A stretch of DNA of 64,000 nucleotides, taken from the NCBI GenBank assembly GCA_010015675.1, contig ML977019.1, positions 172,237-236,236 of the forward strand. Reading direction: 5' to 3'. The first letter of the stretch is position 1. Each line of letters begins with the position of its first letter. Positions 1-11,924 of the stretch are shown here, one piece after another. Source of the DNA: Byssothecium circinans (taxonomy: Eukaryota; Ascomycota; Dothideomycetes; Pleosporales; Massarinaceae). Position numbers and translations under genes: made by a program. The notes under the pieces are model-generated. The model searched no databases. It was not told the DNA's origin and saw only the letters and a list, made by a program, of their open reading frames with translations.

Positions 1-62
1 CAAACCCCCCTCACTGTCCTCTCCCATCCCATCCCACCCACCCCAACTAACCCTCCCCCCAG

Positions 63-492
63 AATCCGACACATCATCCATCACCTCCGAGCCGCCCAGC
101 GAAACCCTCAGCGAGCGCCTCGCCGCCCTACAAGACATAATCCCGGCGTCGACCCGCCGGTCGCTCTCCTCAAAATACGCAACCACCACCTCGTGGCTGA
201 AGTCGGGCCTGCTGATGGGCGGCAAGACACTGTGGGTCGTGAGCACGAGTGCGCTGCTTCTGGGTGTGCCGTGGGCGCTGGCGTATAGCGAGGAGCAGAT
301 GATGGTGGAGCAGGAGAGGGCCGAGATGATGAATCAGAGGGCTCAGAATGAGGTATGTTGATCTCCACTCCACTCTGTTCATTGTTGGCGGCCGTGGTGT
401 TGGATTTTAGGGAGAGGAGATGCTGACGGCGATGGCAGTTCTTGGCTCCTGGCGCACCGGTGCAGTCGAATGGCGCGAAGCCTGCGGTGTAA
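63..492 (+). CDS. TOM22: Mitochondrial import receptor TOM22, C-terminal part (5' end outside window)
   Basis: Two exons are visible: 63..352, preceded by a polypyrimidine tract and AG at 61-62, and 439..492, joined over an 86-nt GT-AG intron. The protein reads ESDTSS, then an acidic/Ser stretch, then the Tom22 core ETLSERLAALQDIIP, a basic segment, and the single membrane anchor around GKTLWVVSTSALLLGVPWAL. It ends in a short intermembrane-space tail, FLAPGAPVQSNGAKPAV. Tom22 is the central receptor of the outer-membrane TOM complex; it passes precursors from Tom20/Tom70 to the Tom40 channel. Only about 110 residues are inside the window; the acidic N-terminal domain lies upstream. The gene faces TOM40 tail to tail, with about 590 nt between the stop codons. 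Confidence 0.9.
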
Positions 493-1082
493 AAGCCGTC
501 TCTTTTGGTGACGCGTTTGGTGATGGATGCAGCGATTCTTCACTTGTTTTACTAGTCGGGGATGGCATGGGACGGTGACGATGAATGGATCTGCGCATAA
601 TCGAGCGCACCCGCTCAGCATTTGTAACATAGATTTCTCGGCTCTTTGGCACCTTCCAATGTAATGCATCACAATTGGCACATGCACGATAAAGGCGATT
701 AAGAACATTCAAAAGAGTATTCGATGCTCAATGCGACTATATGTACAAGTGCAGCTAGTATGCACAATGCTCCATCTAGTTGGTAGACAGACCTTCCACT
801 TCACATTCATGCCTGTGCTACCCGCAGTGCAGCCCAGCCCATTAGATTCGACACATGCGCCATGCGAACTACCAAGAACTGTCAAAAAGGGACATGGAAA
901 AAGGTCTAATCGTGACAAATATTCCCTACCCAACCGCCCGCGAATCTGACGCTTTTGGAAAGCGAGCCTACATCATGCCGCGCTCGCTCAATACAACGAA
1001 GTGGTAATACAGCGAAGAGAAGAGTTATTGGTGATTATGTTCGGTTACAGGTGTTGGAGGGCGGGTTTCGTGGTGTGAGCGC
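493..1082. other. Convergent intergenic spacer, TOM22/TOM40
   Basis: This is the 590-nt gap between two converging stop codons. It must hold both 3' UTRs and polyadenylation sites. Short reading frames on both strands have no family motif and no start context worth calling. I see no repeat or RNA gene. Confidence 0.5.
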
Positions 1083-2319
1083 TTAAAAAGGGATTGAACC
1101 GGCCACCGAGGCGGCACCGGCTTGTTCTTGCTGCTCCATGACAGCCTCATCGGGAGCTTCTATCGACACGGACAGACCGAGCTTGGCGGCGTTCTACAAT
1201 ACGTCAGCCTCCTCCCTTCGGATCAGTGTAGGAAGAAGTGGACTTACCTGCTTGTGGTCGATCTCGCCGGAGAATGTCACGCGAATGGGAGGCGCAATCA
1301 TCTTCTCCAGCAAACAGGCAACCTTGCCCTGGTTGTCAATCTGGGCGCGGAATGACGACGAGCGGAAGTCGTATTTGGCACCAATTGTGACGTTGCCCTC
1401 CTTTTGCGGAGCACCCATCCCAGCCATCGGGGCGCCAGGACCCATGCCTGCGAAGGCAAGGTTGCAGTTGATACCCGTCTCCACGCGCTCCGACAGCCTA
1501 CGCCAGTATGAAGCTTCCAACACACCCCTGTCTGGAATGACCTGGCCGCATGCCATCCAGTCGGCGGCCTTGTATCGCGCGGCATATGAGACGTTCAGCT
1601 CTGGAGGGTAGGCCATTGCCGGACGAGTCCAGAAGGCGTCAATGCCAAGGGACAGACTTGGAGTGACAGCCTGGAGGTAGCTTCCCATAATCATGCCCGT
1701 TATGCCGCCATCCAGCACTGACGGGTTGATGGCCTTCAAAGATGCGGAAAAGTCGGCCCCAGTGTAATCATTCTCGAGCGACATCATGTTGCCCTGGGGG
1801 CTGAGCTGGACGCTGGTCTTGGTCACGAGGGCTTTGGTCCATCGCCAGTTGAAGCGGCCGGAGAAAGTGAGGTCATTGTCCAGATTGCCTTGGAGAAAGA
1901 CCTATCTCATTAGCTTGATGACATCTCCTAGCATGGTCGGCGCATACCTTCGGCGAGCCATACATGGCCGAGTATGTGTACGGTGGGAAGGCCTGTGAGC
2001 CCATAGATAAGGCATGCGAGACCTGGAACATGGGCGCGGTGCTGAAAACTTTGGTGAGTTCAGCGCGCAGGCCGGAGAAGCTTTGGTTGGTAAGGAAGAC
2101 ATCGCGTTGGACCTCTCTTCCAATGTTCTCTACCGTTCCAGGATTCGACAAGCCCAATGCCTCTCTCCGCTCCAGGAAGGCCGCGTAGACATTCTGTAAC
2201 CGCGCAAAAGGGCCGTTCTGAGTGAGCACGTCGGACACGGCTGCCTGCTTCTTCTCAATGTCCACCGGCGCTGGCACTGGCACTGGCACAGCGACGGGAG
2301 CCACGGGCGGCGCTGACAT
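1083..2319 (-). CDS. TOM40: TOM40, channel subunit of the mitochondrial TOM complex
   Basis: The three exons on the minus strand are 2319..1948, 1901..1248 and 1193..1083. The introns are 46 and 54 nt and the model closes in frame at 378 aa, slightly longer than usual. Tom40 is the beta-barrel pore of the outer membrane through which nearly all nuclear-encoded mitochondrial precursors pass. The family is clear from [78 protein letters not shown] and [20 protein letters not shown]. The tail [19 protein letters not shown] comes from the last exon. The extra length is mostly a Pro/Val/Ala-rich N-terminus of about 20 residues. The promoter region is shared with the divergent PFK2 gene. Confidence 0.95.
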
Positions 2320-2891
2320 TATGTGAAAAGAGGCTGGAGGATATTAAAGAAGCTCCCCTAGCTGCAGGAAGAAACAGGCGGCTGAGATGAGAGTGGAAGG
2401 GCGCAGTGTTAGCGGTTGGACAGAGACGTGATGGACTTGTCGAAGGTGATGCGATGAACTCGCGAACATTTTCTCAGGGAGAAGAGCCAAGCTTCTGATG
2501 ACATAATGCGATTAGCGCACCCCCGACCGCCTTCCGCTATCACAGTCAGCCACAGCCACCTCCGGCAGTGACGACTGGACTGGGCGAGCTTGCTTTTTTT
2601 CCTTGGGACCCGGTTGCTGGGAGAATCAGAGAATCAGTTCGGTTTGCGCACACTCTGTCCATCAAACTCCTAATACCCAAGCCCTGTTTGGCCCACCTCT
2701 AGCTCGGAAATCGTCACTCGCATGATACTCCGGTTCCGAAGTTTGACTTGAAGTGCTGGTTCAGACACAGCCCGAGACGTGTGCTTGCCTACCATTAATA
2801 TACCGTTAACTCCCTCTCTCTCTCTGCATACACCTCCGTTCTCCTTACTTTATCATCTCTGTCTTTTCGTTGAGTCATCGCCGGCGTCAAG
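2320..2891. promoter_or_regulatory. Divergent promoter region, TOM40 / PFK2
   Basis: This 572-nt region separates the TOM40 start (minus) from the PFK2 start (plus). A CT-repeat tract (about 2810-2830) and further pyrimidine-rich DNA lie just upstream of the PFK2 start, a common fungal core-promoter feature. No specific factor site is claimed. Confidence 0.4.
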
Positions 2892-4682
2892 ATGGACACC
2901 TTACTGTGAGTCTTCCTTCACGTGCCGCAGTCACCACCTGTACAAAGGTATACAGTTGGTGCTTGCACAATTGAAAGCGAAACGGTATTGACTGTGGAAG
3001 AACCGCAGAAATCTACGCCAACTCGCCCCGCTTCCGGCGGCGGTCGAGTACCTTTGTCGATGCTATCCATGACCTCCCCGCGAAAGAGGAAATGGCCCCG
3101 GCCCAACTGTACTCTACAGAATCTGGACGCCTCTTCCACTCAGGCCGGATTGTGATTGCTACCGTTGGTCTTCCAGCCCGCGGCAAGACACATACTTCGG
3201 TCGCGGTTGCCCGCTATCTTCGGTGGCTTGGTGTCAAGACCCACGTGTTTCATTTGGGTGACTACCGTCGCGCAACACTCGGCCCGGGAAAAGACGTCCC
3301 AGATGATTACTTCTTTCTGAACGCTTCCCCACAGTCTGTACTCTTGCGCAACAAAATCCTGAAGAAATGCCGAGAAGATATTTATCACTTCCTGGAGCAC
3401 GACAAGGGGCAGGTGGCCATCTACGATGCAGTGAATGCTATTTCCATGGGCCGACGGTCGCTCGCGAAAGAGTTTGCAAAGAACGGCATTCAAACTATTT
3501 TCATCGAATCCCACTGCACCGATGAGCGCATCATCCAGGAGAATGTTCGTCGAGTCAAAATCTCGTCTCCCGACTACAAGGACTGGAAGGACGAAGACGC
3601 GGTGCAAGACTATCTAGCCCGCATAAATTCTCGGATACCGCATTTTGAGACGATGGAAGAAAAGGATTTGCACTGGATCAAGATGATCAATGCGGGCGAA
3701 CGCGTCGTGGTCAACAACTGCGCTTTTGGATACCTCTCTCAACGCATCGTCTTCTATCTCCTCAACTTGCATATTAAATCCCGCCAAACATATTTTGCGC
3801 GCGCCGGAACCACGCGAGAAGAAGATTCGTACAAGGTCGATGCATCACTTTCCCCGGAAGGCCGAGACTACGCGCAGAAGATGAGTGAGGTGCTGCTAAA
3901 GTACCGCGAAGAAGAGAAACAGAATCTGATCCAGCAAGGCGCGCAAGATGCTGCTCTGAAGCCACTCACCATCTGGACATCCACTCGTCGTCGGACCGTG
4001 CAAACAGCAGAGTATCTGGCTGGTAGGGGGTATCGTGTCAGGCAACGATCACAGATGAGCCAAATGAACCCAGGTGTTTGCGAGAAGATGTCAGAGTCCA
4101 AGATCCGCGCTGAGTTCCCTGAAGAAGTGGCCAAGCACGAGCAAGATCCGTATCACCACAGGTATCCGCGGGCGGAGGTATGTTCATGGTCCACTTTTTT
4201 CAACAGAACACTAACAATGCTAGTCATACCATGACCTCGCTGTGCGCATGGAGCCCATCATTCTCGAACTAGAACGCGAAGAAAACGATCTTCTCATCAT
4301 CGCCCACGAGTCAGTCCTCCGTGTTCTCTACGGCTACCTGATGGCCTGCAACGCCGCCGACATCCCTAAGTTAGAGTTCCCACGCGATGAGATCATCGAG
4401 GTCAGTTTTTACAGCGCCCCCGGTGCCCAGAACATGGCTTACCGTATCTAGATCATCCCATCGAGCTACAACAACGTTGCCAAACGCATCAAGATCCCTG
4501 ACCTCCCAGAACGCCTAGTCCCCGGCAGCCCCGAGGATATCAAGATCCCAGTTCCTCCGTCAGGCGCCGTGAGTCCATTCTCCGGCATTGGAACACCGCA
4601 AGCCGGCTCTGGAGCAGCTACTCCAACCCAAATCCCTCAACCGTTGAATCTCAAGAAGACGCATATTAACCCGAGTGATTGA
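2892..4682 (+). CDS. 6-phosphofructo-2-kinase with degenerate fructose-2,6-bisphosphatase domain
   Basis: The proposed exons are 2892..2905, 3001..4177, 4224..4400 and 4452..4682 (532 aa). The first exon/intron is the weakest part; an internal ATG at 3092 is an alternative start. The kinase half has the P-loop GLPARGKT (residues ~61-68) and the family motif FHLGDYRR, and makes fructose-2,6-bisphosphate, the activator of phosphofructokinase-1. The C-terminal phosphoglycerate-mutase-like half is present (TSTRRRTVQTAEYL, AHESVLRVLYGYL). Its first catalytic motif, RHG(E) in active bisphosphatases, reads RAGTT near residue 272, so the phospho-accepting histidine is absent. By family knowledge this predicts a kinase-only or nearly kinase-only enzyme, as in yeast PFK26. 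The Ser/Pro-rich tail could be regulatory. Confidence 0.9.
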
Positions 4683-5145
4683 GCAGGACGATGGCCGGAG
4701 CCTGAGGTGGCGGAACCGGTTTGGAAGCACCTTTGATAATGAGCGGAGCAGTCAGCAGACGGACTTTGATTCAAACCTAGATGATTAAGAACATGAAAAA
4801 AAAGAACGATGATACAAGAATAAGATTTCGACCTTGGTTTTTGGCGTTACGTTTCTTGTACGAGCTCTTTCGCATGGGTGGATGGCTTAGCTTGGCGTTG
4901 GTTGCTTCATTGGCGGTAGAAAAGAAAAAGGGGTTACAACATGGTAAATACGACACTACTAATTGTTTGCATCCATTTTACGTATCGCTAGAAACATGAG
5001 AACACTGAACAACTGCAGCATGCGTTTCTCTGCTGACGCTCACGTTCAACAGCGGAATCCCACCAACGGACTGCTGACTAAGCGATTCTCGCCCCGTCCC
5101 TCCAACCACACCATCACCAACCCAACGCCAAAAAAAAAGCCCACT
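4683..5145. other. Intergenic region
   Basis: This holds the 3' UTR of the PFK2 gene and the upstream region of the small membrane protein. The frame of the next gene stays open upstream to an ATG at 4963, but the segment up to 5146 shows no protein-like character. Nothing else was recognised. Confidence 0.4.
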
Positions 5146-5679
5146 ATGCCCCCACCACCCCCCTCACCACTCCCCACGCTCTTCCTCACAGAAGCCGTCC
5201 TAAAAGTCCTAGCCGGCGCCACATTCCTTCTCTTCCCCACCAGTATCCTTCAGAACCTCTCCCCAGAGCCATTCTCGCCATCTTCCCTCGCGCTGGTCAG
5301 GAGTTTCGGCACGCAGACTATTGCATTTGGTATCCCGCTGTTTCTGACCGCGCGTGCGGATGCTGGGACGCGGAGGCTTGTGTATGCGACGTTGCTTGCG
5401 CGGGAGGGGTTTCTTGCTGTGGGGTTGTTGGGGCAGGTTGCGGGGTTGTACTTTGGTGTAGGTAGGGAAGGGGGTGGGAGTGGTGGAGAGGGGGAGGTGG
5501 AGGGGCAGAGGGAGAGGTTGTTGGAGGAAGGGAGGGTTGGGAAGGAGAGGGATGGGGTGGAGGATCGGAGAGTAGGGGAGGAGATGTTGAGGAGAGGGTT
5601 GGGAGTTTGGGTGGTGGAAGTGCTGCCGTTTGTTGTGGGGAGGGTGTGGGTTTTGGGGTGGAGGGGGGAGTGGTTTTGA
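5146..5679 (+). CDS. Small predicted membrane protein, unrecognised
   Basis: This is a single exon of 177 aa. I chose the ATG at 5146 because the preceding open frame is low-quality sequence. After a Pro-rich start come hydrophobic stretches that look like transmembrane helices: LFLTEAVLKVLAGATFLLF, a second around LVRSFGTQTIAFGIPLFL, a third around LLAREGFLAVGLLGQVAGLY, and a fourth near the C-terminus (VWVVEVLPFVVGRVWVLGW). Between the third and fourth lies a charged Gly/Glu/Arg-rich loop. The coding strand switches from C-rich in the first third to very G-rich in the last half. I do not recognise a family; a four-helix membrane protein of unknown role is the safest description. Confidence 0.55.
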   Translation: MPPPPPSPLPTLFLTEAVLKVLAGATFLLFPTSILQNLSPEPFSPSSLALVRSFGTQTIAFGIPLFLTARADAGTRRLVYATLLAREGFLAVGLLGQVAGLYFGVGREGGGSGGEGEVEGQRERLLEEGRVGKERDGVEDRRVGEEMLRRGLGVWVVEVLPFVVGRVWVLGWRGEWF

Positions 5680-7652
5680 GGCGGTTAGGGGTTGGTGAGA
5701 GGTTTGCATGGGGAGGGGGATTTTGAGGTTTTGAAAAGTAAGCTTTAGATGGCCTTGTCGCGGTTCCGGAGGCTTGTAGTGCTTGTAGCCACAAGATAGG
5801 GAACAATAGGGACGTTTTAGCGTCTATTTGTTTCCCCGATGGATGTTGGTAAGTCTTATTATACGTTGAGTTGGTGCAATATAGCGGTAGAGGAAGTTCT
5901 CTAGTTGACGGAGCACGCACAGGAGAGGATTACTCACGGAAAATACAGTACCATCGGTAAACTGCCGCCTTCCCTAAAAACGCCTCAATCTTTAAGAAAG
6001 CCTCTCGTCTAGACTTCGCCCTCGCTGCTACCGTTCAATCCCACTTCCTAGAATCCATCTTTACGACTTACTATTCGATGAAGCCTACTACGCGTCTCCG
6101 ATACAGGAACTCTACCTACCCTGTCATACCATTCTTCACCATTGACCTATACCGCTACCCACTTGAGCATGACATGCTGTAAAAAATGCGGCGGCATATC
6201 CTAGGTTTTAAAAAGAGCTAGTATAGTGTTTAACATTATTAGGACTGCGGAGGCTTTAACGTCTAACCAGACAATATCTTACGAAAAGTATGTCTCCCTT
6301 GCTCCAACCTCTTTCTTTGCGTATATTATTAGAAATAAAGAGATACTAATCATACCATCTTAGAAAGCTCCTTACCCATATCATCTCCTTATCAAAAACT
6401 CTTGCGCAAACTCCTCCCAAGATCCATCCCCAGATACCAAAGAAGTAATAAAAGACCTCTTAATAGTATATATCCCACCCACTGAATCCGCAGAAATGTT
6501 AAAAAGCACGCCATCACACACACACATACACACACGCACATACACATACACATACTAAATACCTCATCCTACCCCCACAGAACCCTAGAATAATAAATAA
6601 CAAACACCATACCACTCTTACCACTCCAATTTCATTCCACCCAGGAGCCAGCCACCGCGTGCACCGCACCCCTCACAGTAGTATTTCTCGTCGTCCTTTT
6701 AAACACCCAGGACACGAAAAAAAAAAAAAAAAAAACACCATGATTTTCCACCTACATGACCTTTTCCTTCTCTCCACGGGTAGGAGGCACTGTGGAAGAT
6801 GAGAAGTGTGAGCAAGGAACAAAACAAGTACCATAGCGAGGAATGAAGGATATATATATAGCTTTCTCTAGTCCTCATCAACAATTCATAATTTTTTTTA
6901 TGAGTGAAAACCATCATGGACGTAAAACTCAATGGCTACGCACTCATCATCGCTAAAATTTATTTTTTCGAAATTCTGGGCACATGCCCAATTCCCCCCC
7001 ATGTTTCAGAGCCTTTGCTGCGTATTAAGCTTCAGCGGTCGGTCATGGTACTGATGACGATGATGCCCACCCATCAATTTCTTCTCCTACAAACTCCTAA
7101 GCCCCCAAAATTTTCTCCCCCCCAAAAGAGCTACATATCTAAAATGCCCCACTCGGCGAGACAAGTGCTACATAGACGGTAGCTATATCGGGTTTTTCGA
7201 AGCCTGCTTTTGAGCGAGAAAGAAGGGGAACAGCATACTGTGATAGAGCTGACCATTTTTAGTGCTCCACGTTGAAATGTGAGGGTGTGAGGAGTGTGTT
7301 CATGGTGAGGAAATGGTGGGTTATACAGGCCACGGTTGTTTGCGTTATACGAACGACGATGTGGAAGGTCATGGTGGCGATGAAGATGCTGATGATGATT
7401 ACAACCAGAGTCATAAAATAGTAATGATAGTAACGCCTTTGTATTTGTCGACTTCGATTCAGCTCAGAATACATACACACGAAAGAACCCTCCCCCACTC
7501 GTTCATCCTTCACTCAATCAACGCCTCGTCTCGCCACTTTTGCATTTTTAAACCACCGCACCTCTACACCTCTTCACCCTACCACTCTTCATGCAATCAC
7601 ACCCTCAACGCCCATGCATCACAACGCTTCACAGTCTCGCCTTGGCGGCTAG
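5680..7652. other. Long gene-poor region with AT/TpA-rich DNA and simple repeats
   Basis: There is no convincing gene in almost 2 kb. About 5930-6480 is TpA-rich, unlike the flanking coding DNA, and may be a decayed repeat altered by repeat-induced point mutation; this is inference from base composition. A CA/CATA microsatellite lies around 6515-6556 and an A-run around 6717-6735. Short frames on both strands show no motifs. Confidence 0.4.
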
Positions 7653-9342
<1,690 letters not shown>

Positions 9343-10105
9343 TGTGTATGATGTTGGTGTTGAACGTTGGTAAAGTGTAGAGTGGAAGAAAGTGTGAATA
9401 ATTCAGAAGAAGGGGAGAGAGAGAACAGATAATAATGTTGGGCGCGTGGGCATCCGCAAACCTTTTAATCCGCAGCTACATGTACCGCCCAGCTATGACG
9501 CGAACCCGCCAAAATGTTACCCCTCCAACCCCTCATCGCGGACCTCGTCCGCCCAACTCTCGCGCAACGCTCGCGTTATGAGGCTCTTTCTCGCTAATTT
9601 CTCGGTGCACGCTCGCTTCTCCATATCGCCCCAGTCGTACACATTCTAGAAGTAGGGGCTTACTATTAGAACGCTACGGCGGCGTTTCCGGGGCAGCTTC
9701 ACCTAAAGCGGGGAGTTGAGGCGGAGATTTGAGAGGCCTTGGCGAAGGTGTGCGGGTAGGGTTACTAGATTGGGATGGCGGATACGAAATAATTGTAGTT
9801 TTTGGTGGTTGGATAATGGATAGGAAGCTTACAGCGGATGGCAAAATGCTGAGTAGATACAGGAAGGTATGGTAGGAGATGGAAAGAAGTGCTTAGTCTA
9901 CAGAAAGGAAACGGTTGACACAAGAGGCTACCTTGGTATGGTGGTATAAGAAGTCCTGAAACGCCGAGACTCCCAGACTTCAAAGACAGGTCCGCCTGTT
10001 CGCCTCGCTTGCTGTAAAGGTTCGGAACTTTGTTCGCTTCTTAGTGCAAGGCAATTGTGGCATCATCCTCCCAGATATCTGTCCTCCAAACTATAATCAT
10101 AGAGA
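9343..10105. other. Intergenic region between two minus-strand genes
   Basis: This 763-nt region includes the promoter of the formaldehyde dehydrogenase gene (proximal part purine-rich on the plus strand) and the 3' region of the downstream-read PRXL2-like gene. No ORF or repeat could be supported. Confidence 0.35.
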
Positions 10106-11200
10106 TTATACTTTCGCCGGTTCTGCGCCCTTAGCCGCCGCCTTCGCATCCGTACTCTCCTCCTCCTTCTCCTCCAACGTTTCGGGCGTCTGCGTACCCT
10201 CCGCTCCCTTCTCTTTCGGAATCTTTCCCTTCGTGCCCTTGCTCTTTGTTCGCCCGGGCACCCAGCTACTCCTTCGCTCCTTCGCCTCCTTGTTGACGGT
10301 CTTCACTCCATGGCTCCATCTCTTTCTGATCACTGGATTCCCCTCCTTCAATCCCAGCCTCTCCTTCACCTCCTTGATCTCGGTATGATCCCTGGTATTC
10401 CGCATACGATGTACCCACACGCACTCCCCGCTCTCAAACAGAAATTCACCCCCAACTTGCTTGAAACTACCGCCCTTGAGCGCCTTTGTGCCTGTCTTGA
10501 GCGCCTGCACGATAGATTGTACGGATGTGACGAGCACGTTGGACTGGATGTATGAGGGCTTCTTGCCGAGATCGAGCGTGCGTGTCATGCCGAGGTAGTC
10601 GTACAGCTTGCCCGTCGGGTCGGCGTAGATGGGGAAGGGGCAGGACGTGGTCTGCGTGTACATGTCGATGAGGTCGGGGCGCCCGCAACCGATGACGGTT
10701 ATAAAGGTGGGCTCGTCTAGTGCGAGGAGCGATTCGGGTGTAATCGACGCAGACAGTTCACGCAAGTATTCCTGGCAATTACCGCAGAAGAAGTGCCTGA
10801 TGAAGATGATCAACTGCCTGGGCGCCACGCCATCGCCTTTGTAGAGCTCATGGAACGGTCTGCTCTGCCCTTTTACATCGAGGACGAGCAAGTTGTCTAC
10901 GCGCTTGAGATCTTTCTCTGTGGGGATGTCGTTGTTGACTTCCACATTGCCGGCGAAGTCTAACTCGGGGTCGTCTCTCTCCAGCACAGGCGTTGTACTG
11001 GAGGGCGAGAAGGGCGGTGTTGTCGGCGCATCTTTCGCATCGGTAGACGTAGAGACTTTCGGCGTGGCATCGTTGGCTTCGGTGGTCTTCAGCTCCGGAA
11101 CGAGGCCTATCTGTGAGGGCGGCGGCGTGGTGAGCTTGCTGGGTTGCGCGGTGGGCGCGGAAGGCGCTACTTCAGTGGCTTTGGTATCTATTGAGGCCAT
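10106..11200 (-). CDS. PRXL2/AhpC-TSA-like thioredoxin-fold protein
   Basis: This is a single exon of 364 aa from ATG 11200. The first ~85 residues are a low-complexity Ser/Thr/Pro/Ala leader. The domain starts near DLKRVDNLLVLDVKG and runs through RQLIIFIRHFFCGNCQEYLREL, ITVIGCGRPDLIDMYTQTTSCPFPIYADPTGKLYDYLGM, to FLFESGECVWVHRMRNTRDH. This is the layout of AhpC/TSA_2 (peroxiredoxin-like 2) proteins. The CGNC motif gives a CxxC pair in the place of a peroxidatic cysteine, so a thiol oxidoreductase or antioxidant role is plausible but unproven. The basic, Lys/Glu-rich C-terminus (RTKSKGTKGKIPKEKG onward) looks disordered. No membrane segment or signal peptide is evident. Confidence 0.8.
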   Translation of the reverse strand: MASIDTKATEVAPSAPTAQPSKLTTPPPSQIGLVPELKTTEANDATPKVSTSTDAKDAPTTPPFSPSSTTPVLERDDPELDFAGNVEVNNDIPTEKDLKRVDNLLVLDVKGQSRPFHELYKGDGVAPRQLIIFIRHFFCGNCQEYLRELSASITPESLLALDEPTFITVIGCGRPDLIDMYTQTTSCPFPIYADPTGKLYDYLGMTRTLDLGKKPSYIQSNVLVTSVQSIVQALKTGTKALKGGSFKQVGGEFLFESGECVWVHRMRNTRDHTEIKEVKERLGLKEGNPVIRKRWSHGVKTVNKEAKERRSSWVPGRTKSKGTKGKIPKEKGAEGTQTPETLEEKEEESTDAKAAAKGAEPAKV

Positions 11201-11924
11201 GGTGGTGACTATCGTCGAGTGCCAAAAGCCTGTAGTGAGTGTGTAGTATAGGAGGCGCGACCTGTACGAAAGAGAGGAATGAGTGAAAGCGCGGTCAGCT
11301 CAACTCGCCAGCCCACACGAGAAGTATTCCTGATGCTTGGGCGACACTCGCGTCACCTCGGTCCCTTTTTGTTATGACAGAATCGCTGTGCGCTGCGTAC
11401 GCGACAAGTTTCAAGATGTGGTCGATGCAGGTCGCCGTCGCTACGTCAGTGGCTATGGTATTCCAGATGTCTGAGCTTCGCGCCTGCCACAAATGGGTCT
11501 CGCCGATTGCTGTGGTGTTGGAATGTACGGCACGAATGTTTGCTGAGTACAGCTATTGCTGACGATGGGCCGCGTTTGTTCCCTTTTATATCGCAACTGC
11601 GTTTGGTGCTTTGAGGTCTCGCCGCATAGCTGTCTCAAGGAAAGGAGCAGGGGTCGGCGCTAAGGTTACTTAGCTCGGTCTAGTGCAGATCACGAACCTT
11701 GCAGCGTCTTTCACTTGTCGCTCGATGACCACGACGAGAGTCAGACATGAACATCGACATCTGGAACAGAGTGAGATTTTTGGTAATTTTTTACTTCCGC
11801 TACCTCCTGAGGAGTGTATCAAATCTAGCAGGCAGGCGCTAAGCCGTTGAACCTTTTCACCTCATCCCTTCATACTAATAATCCTCTGCCCCTATGCAGG
11901 AGACGTTGCTACTCCATAAATCCA
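11201..11924. other. Intergenic region, PRXL2-like gene / SET gene
   Basis: This 724-nt region holds the promoter of the PRXL2-like gene and the 3' region of the SET-domain gene. Small frames on both strands are not supported by any motif. Nothing else was seen. Confidence 0.35.
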
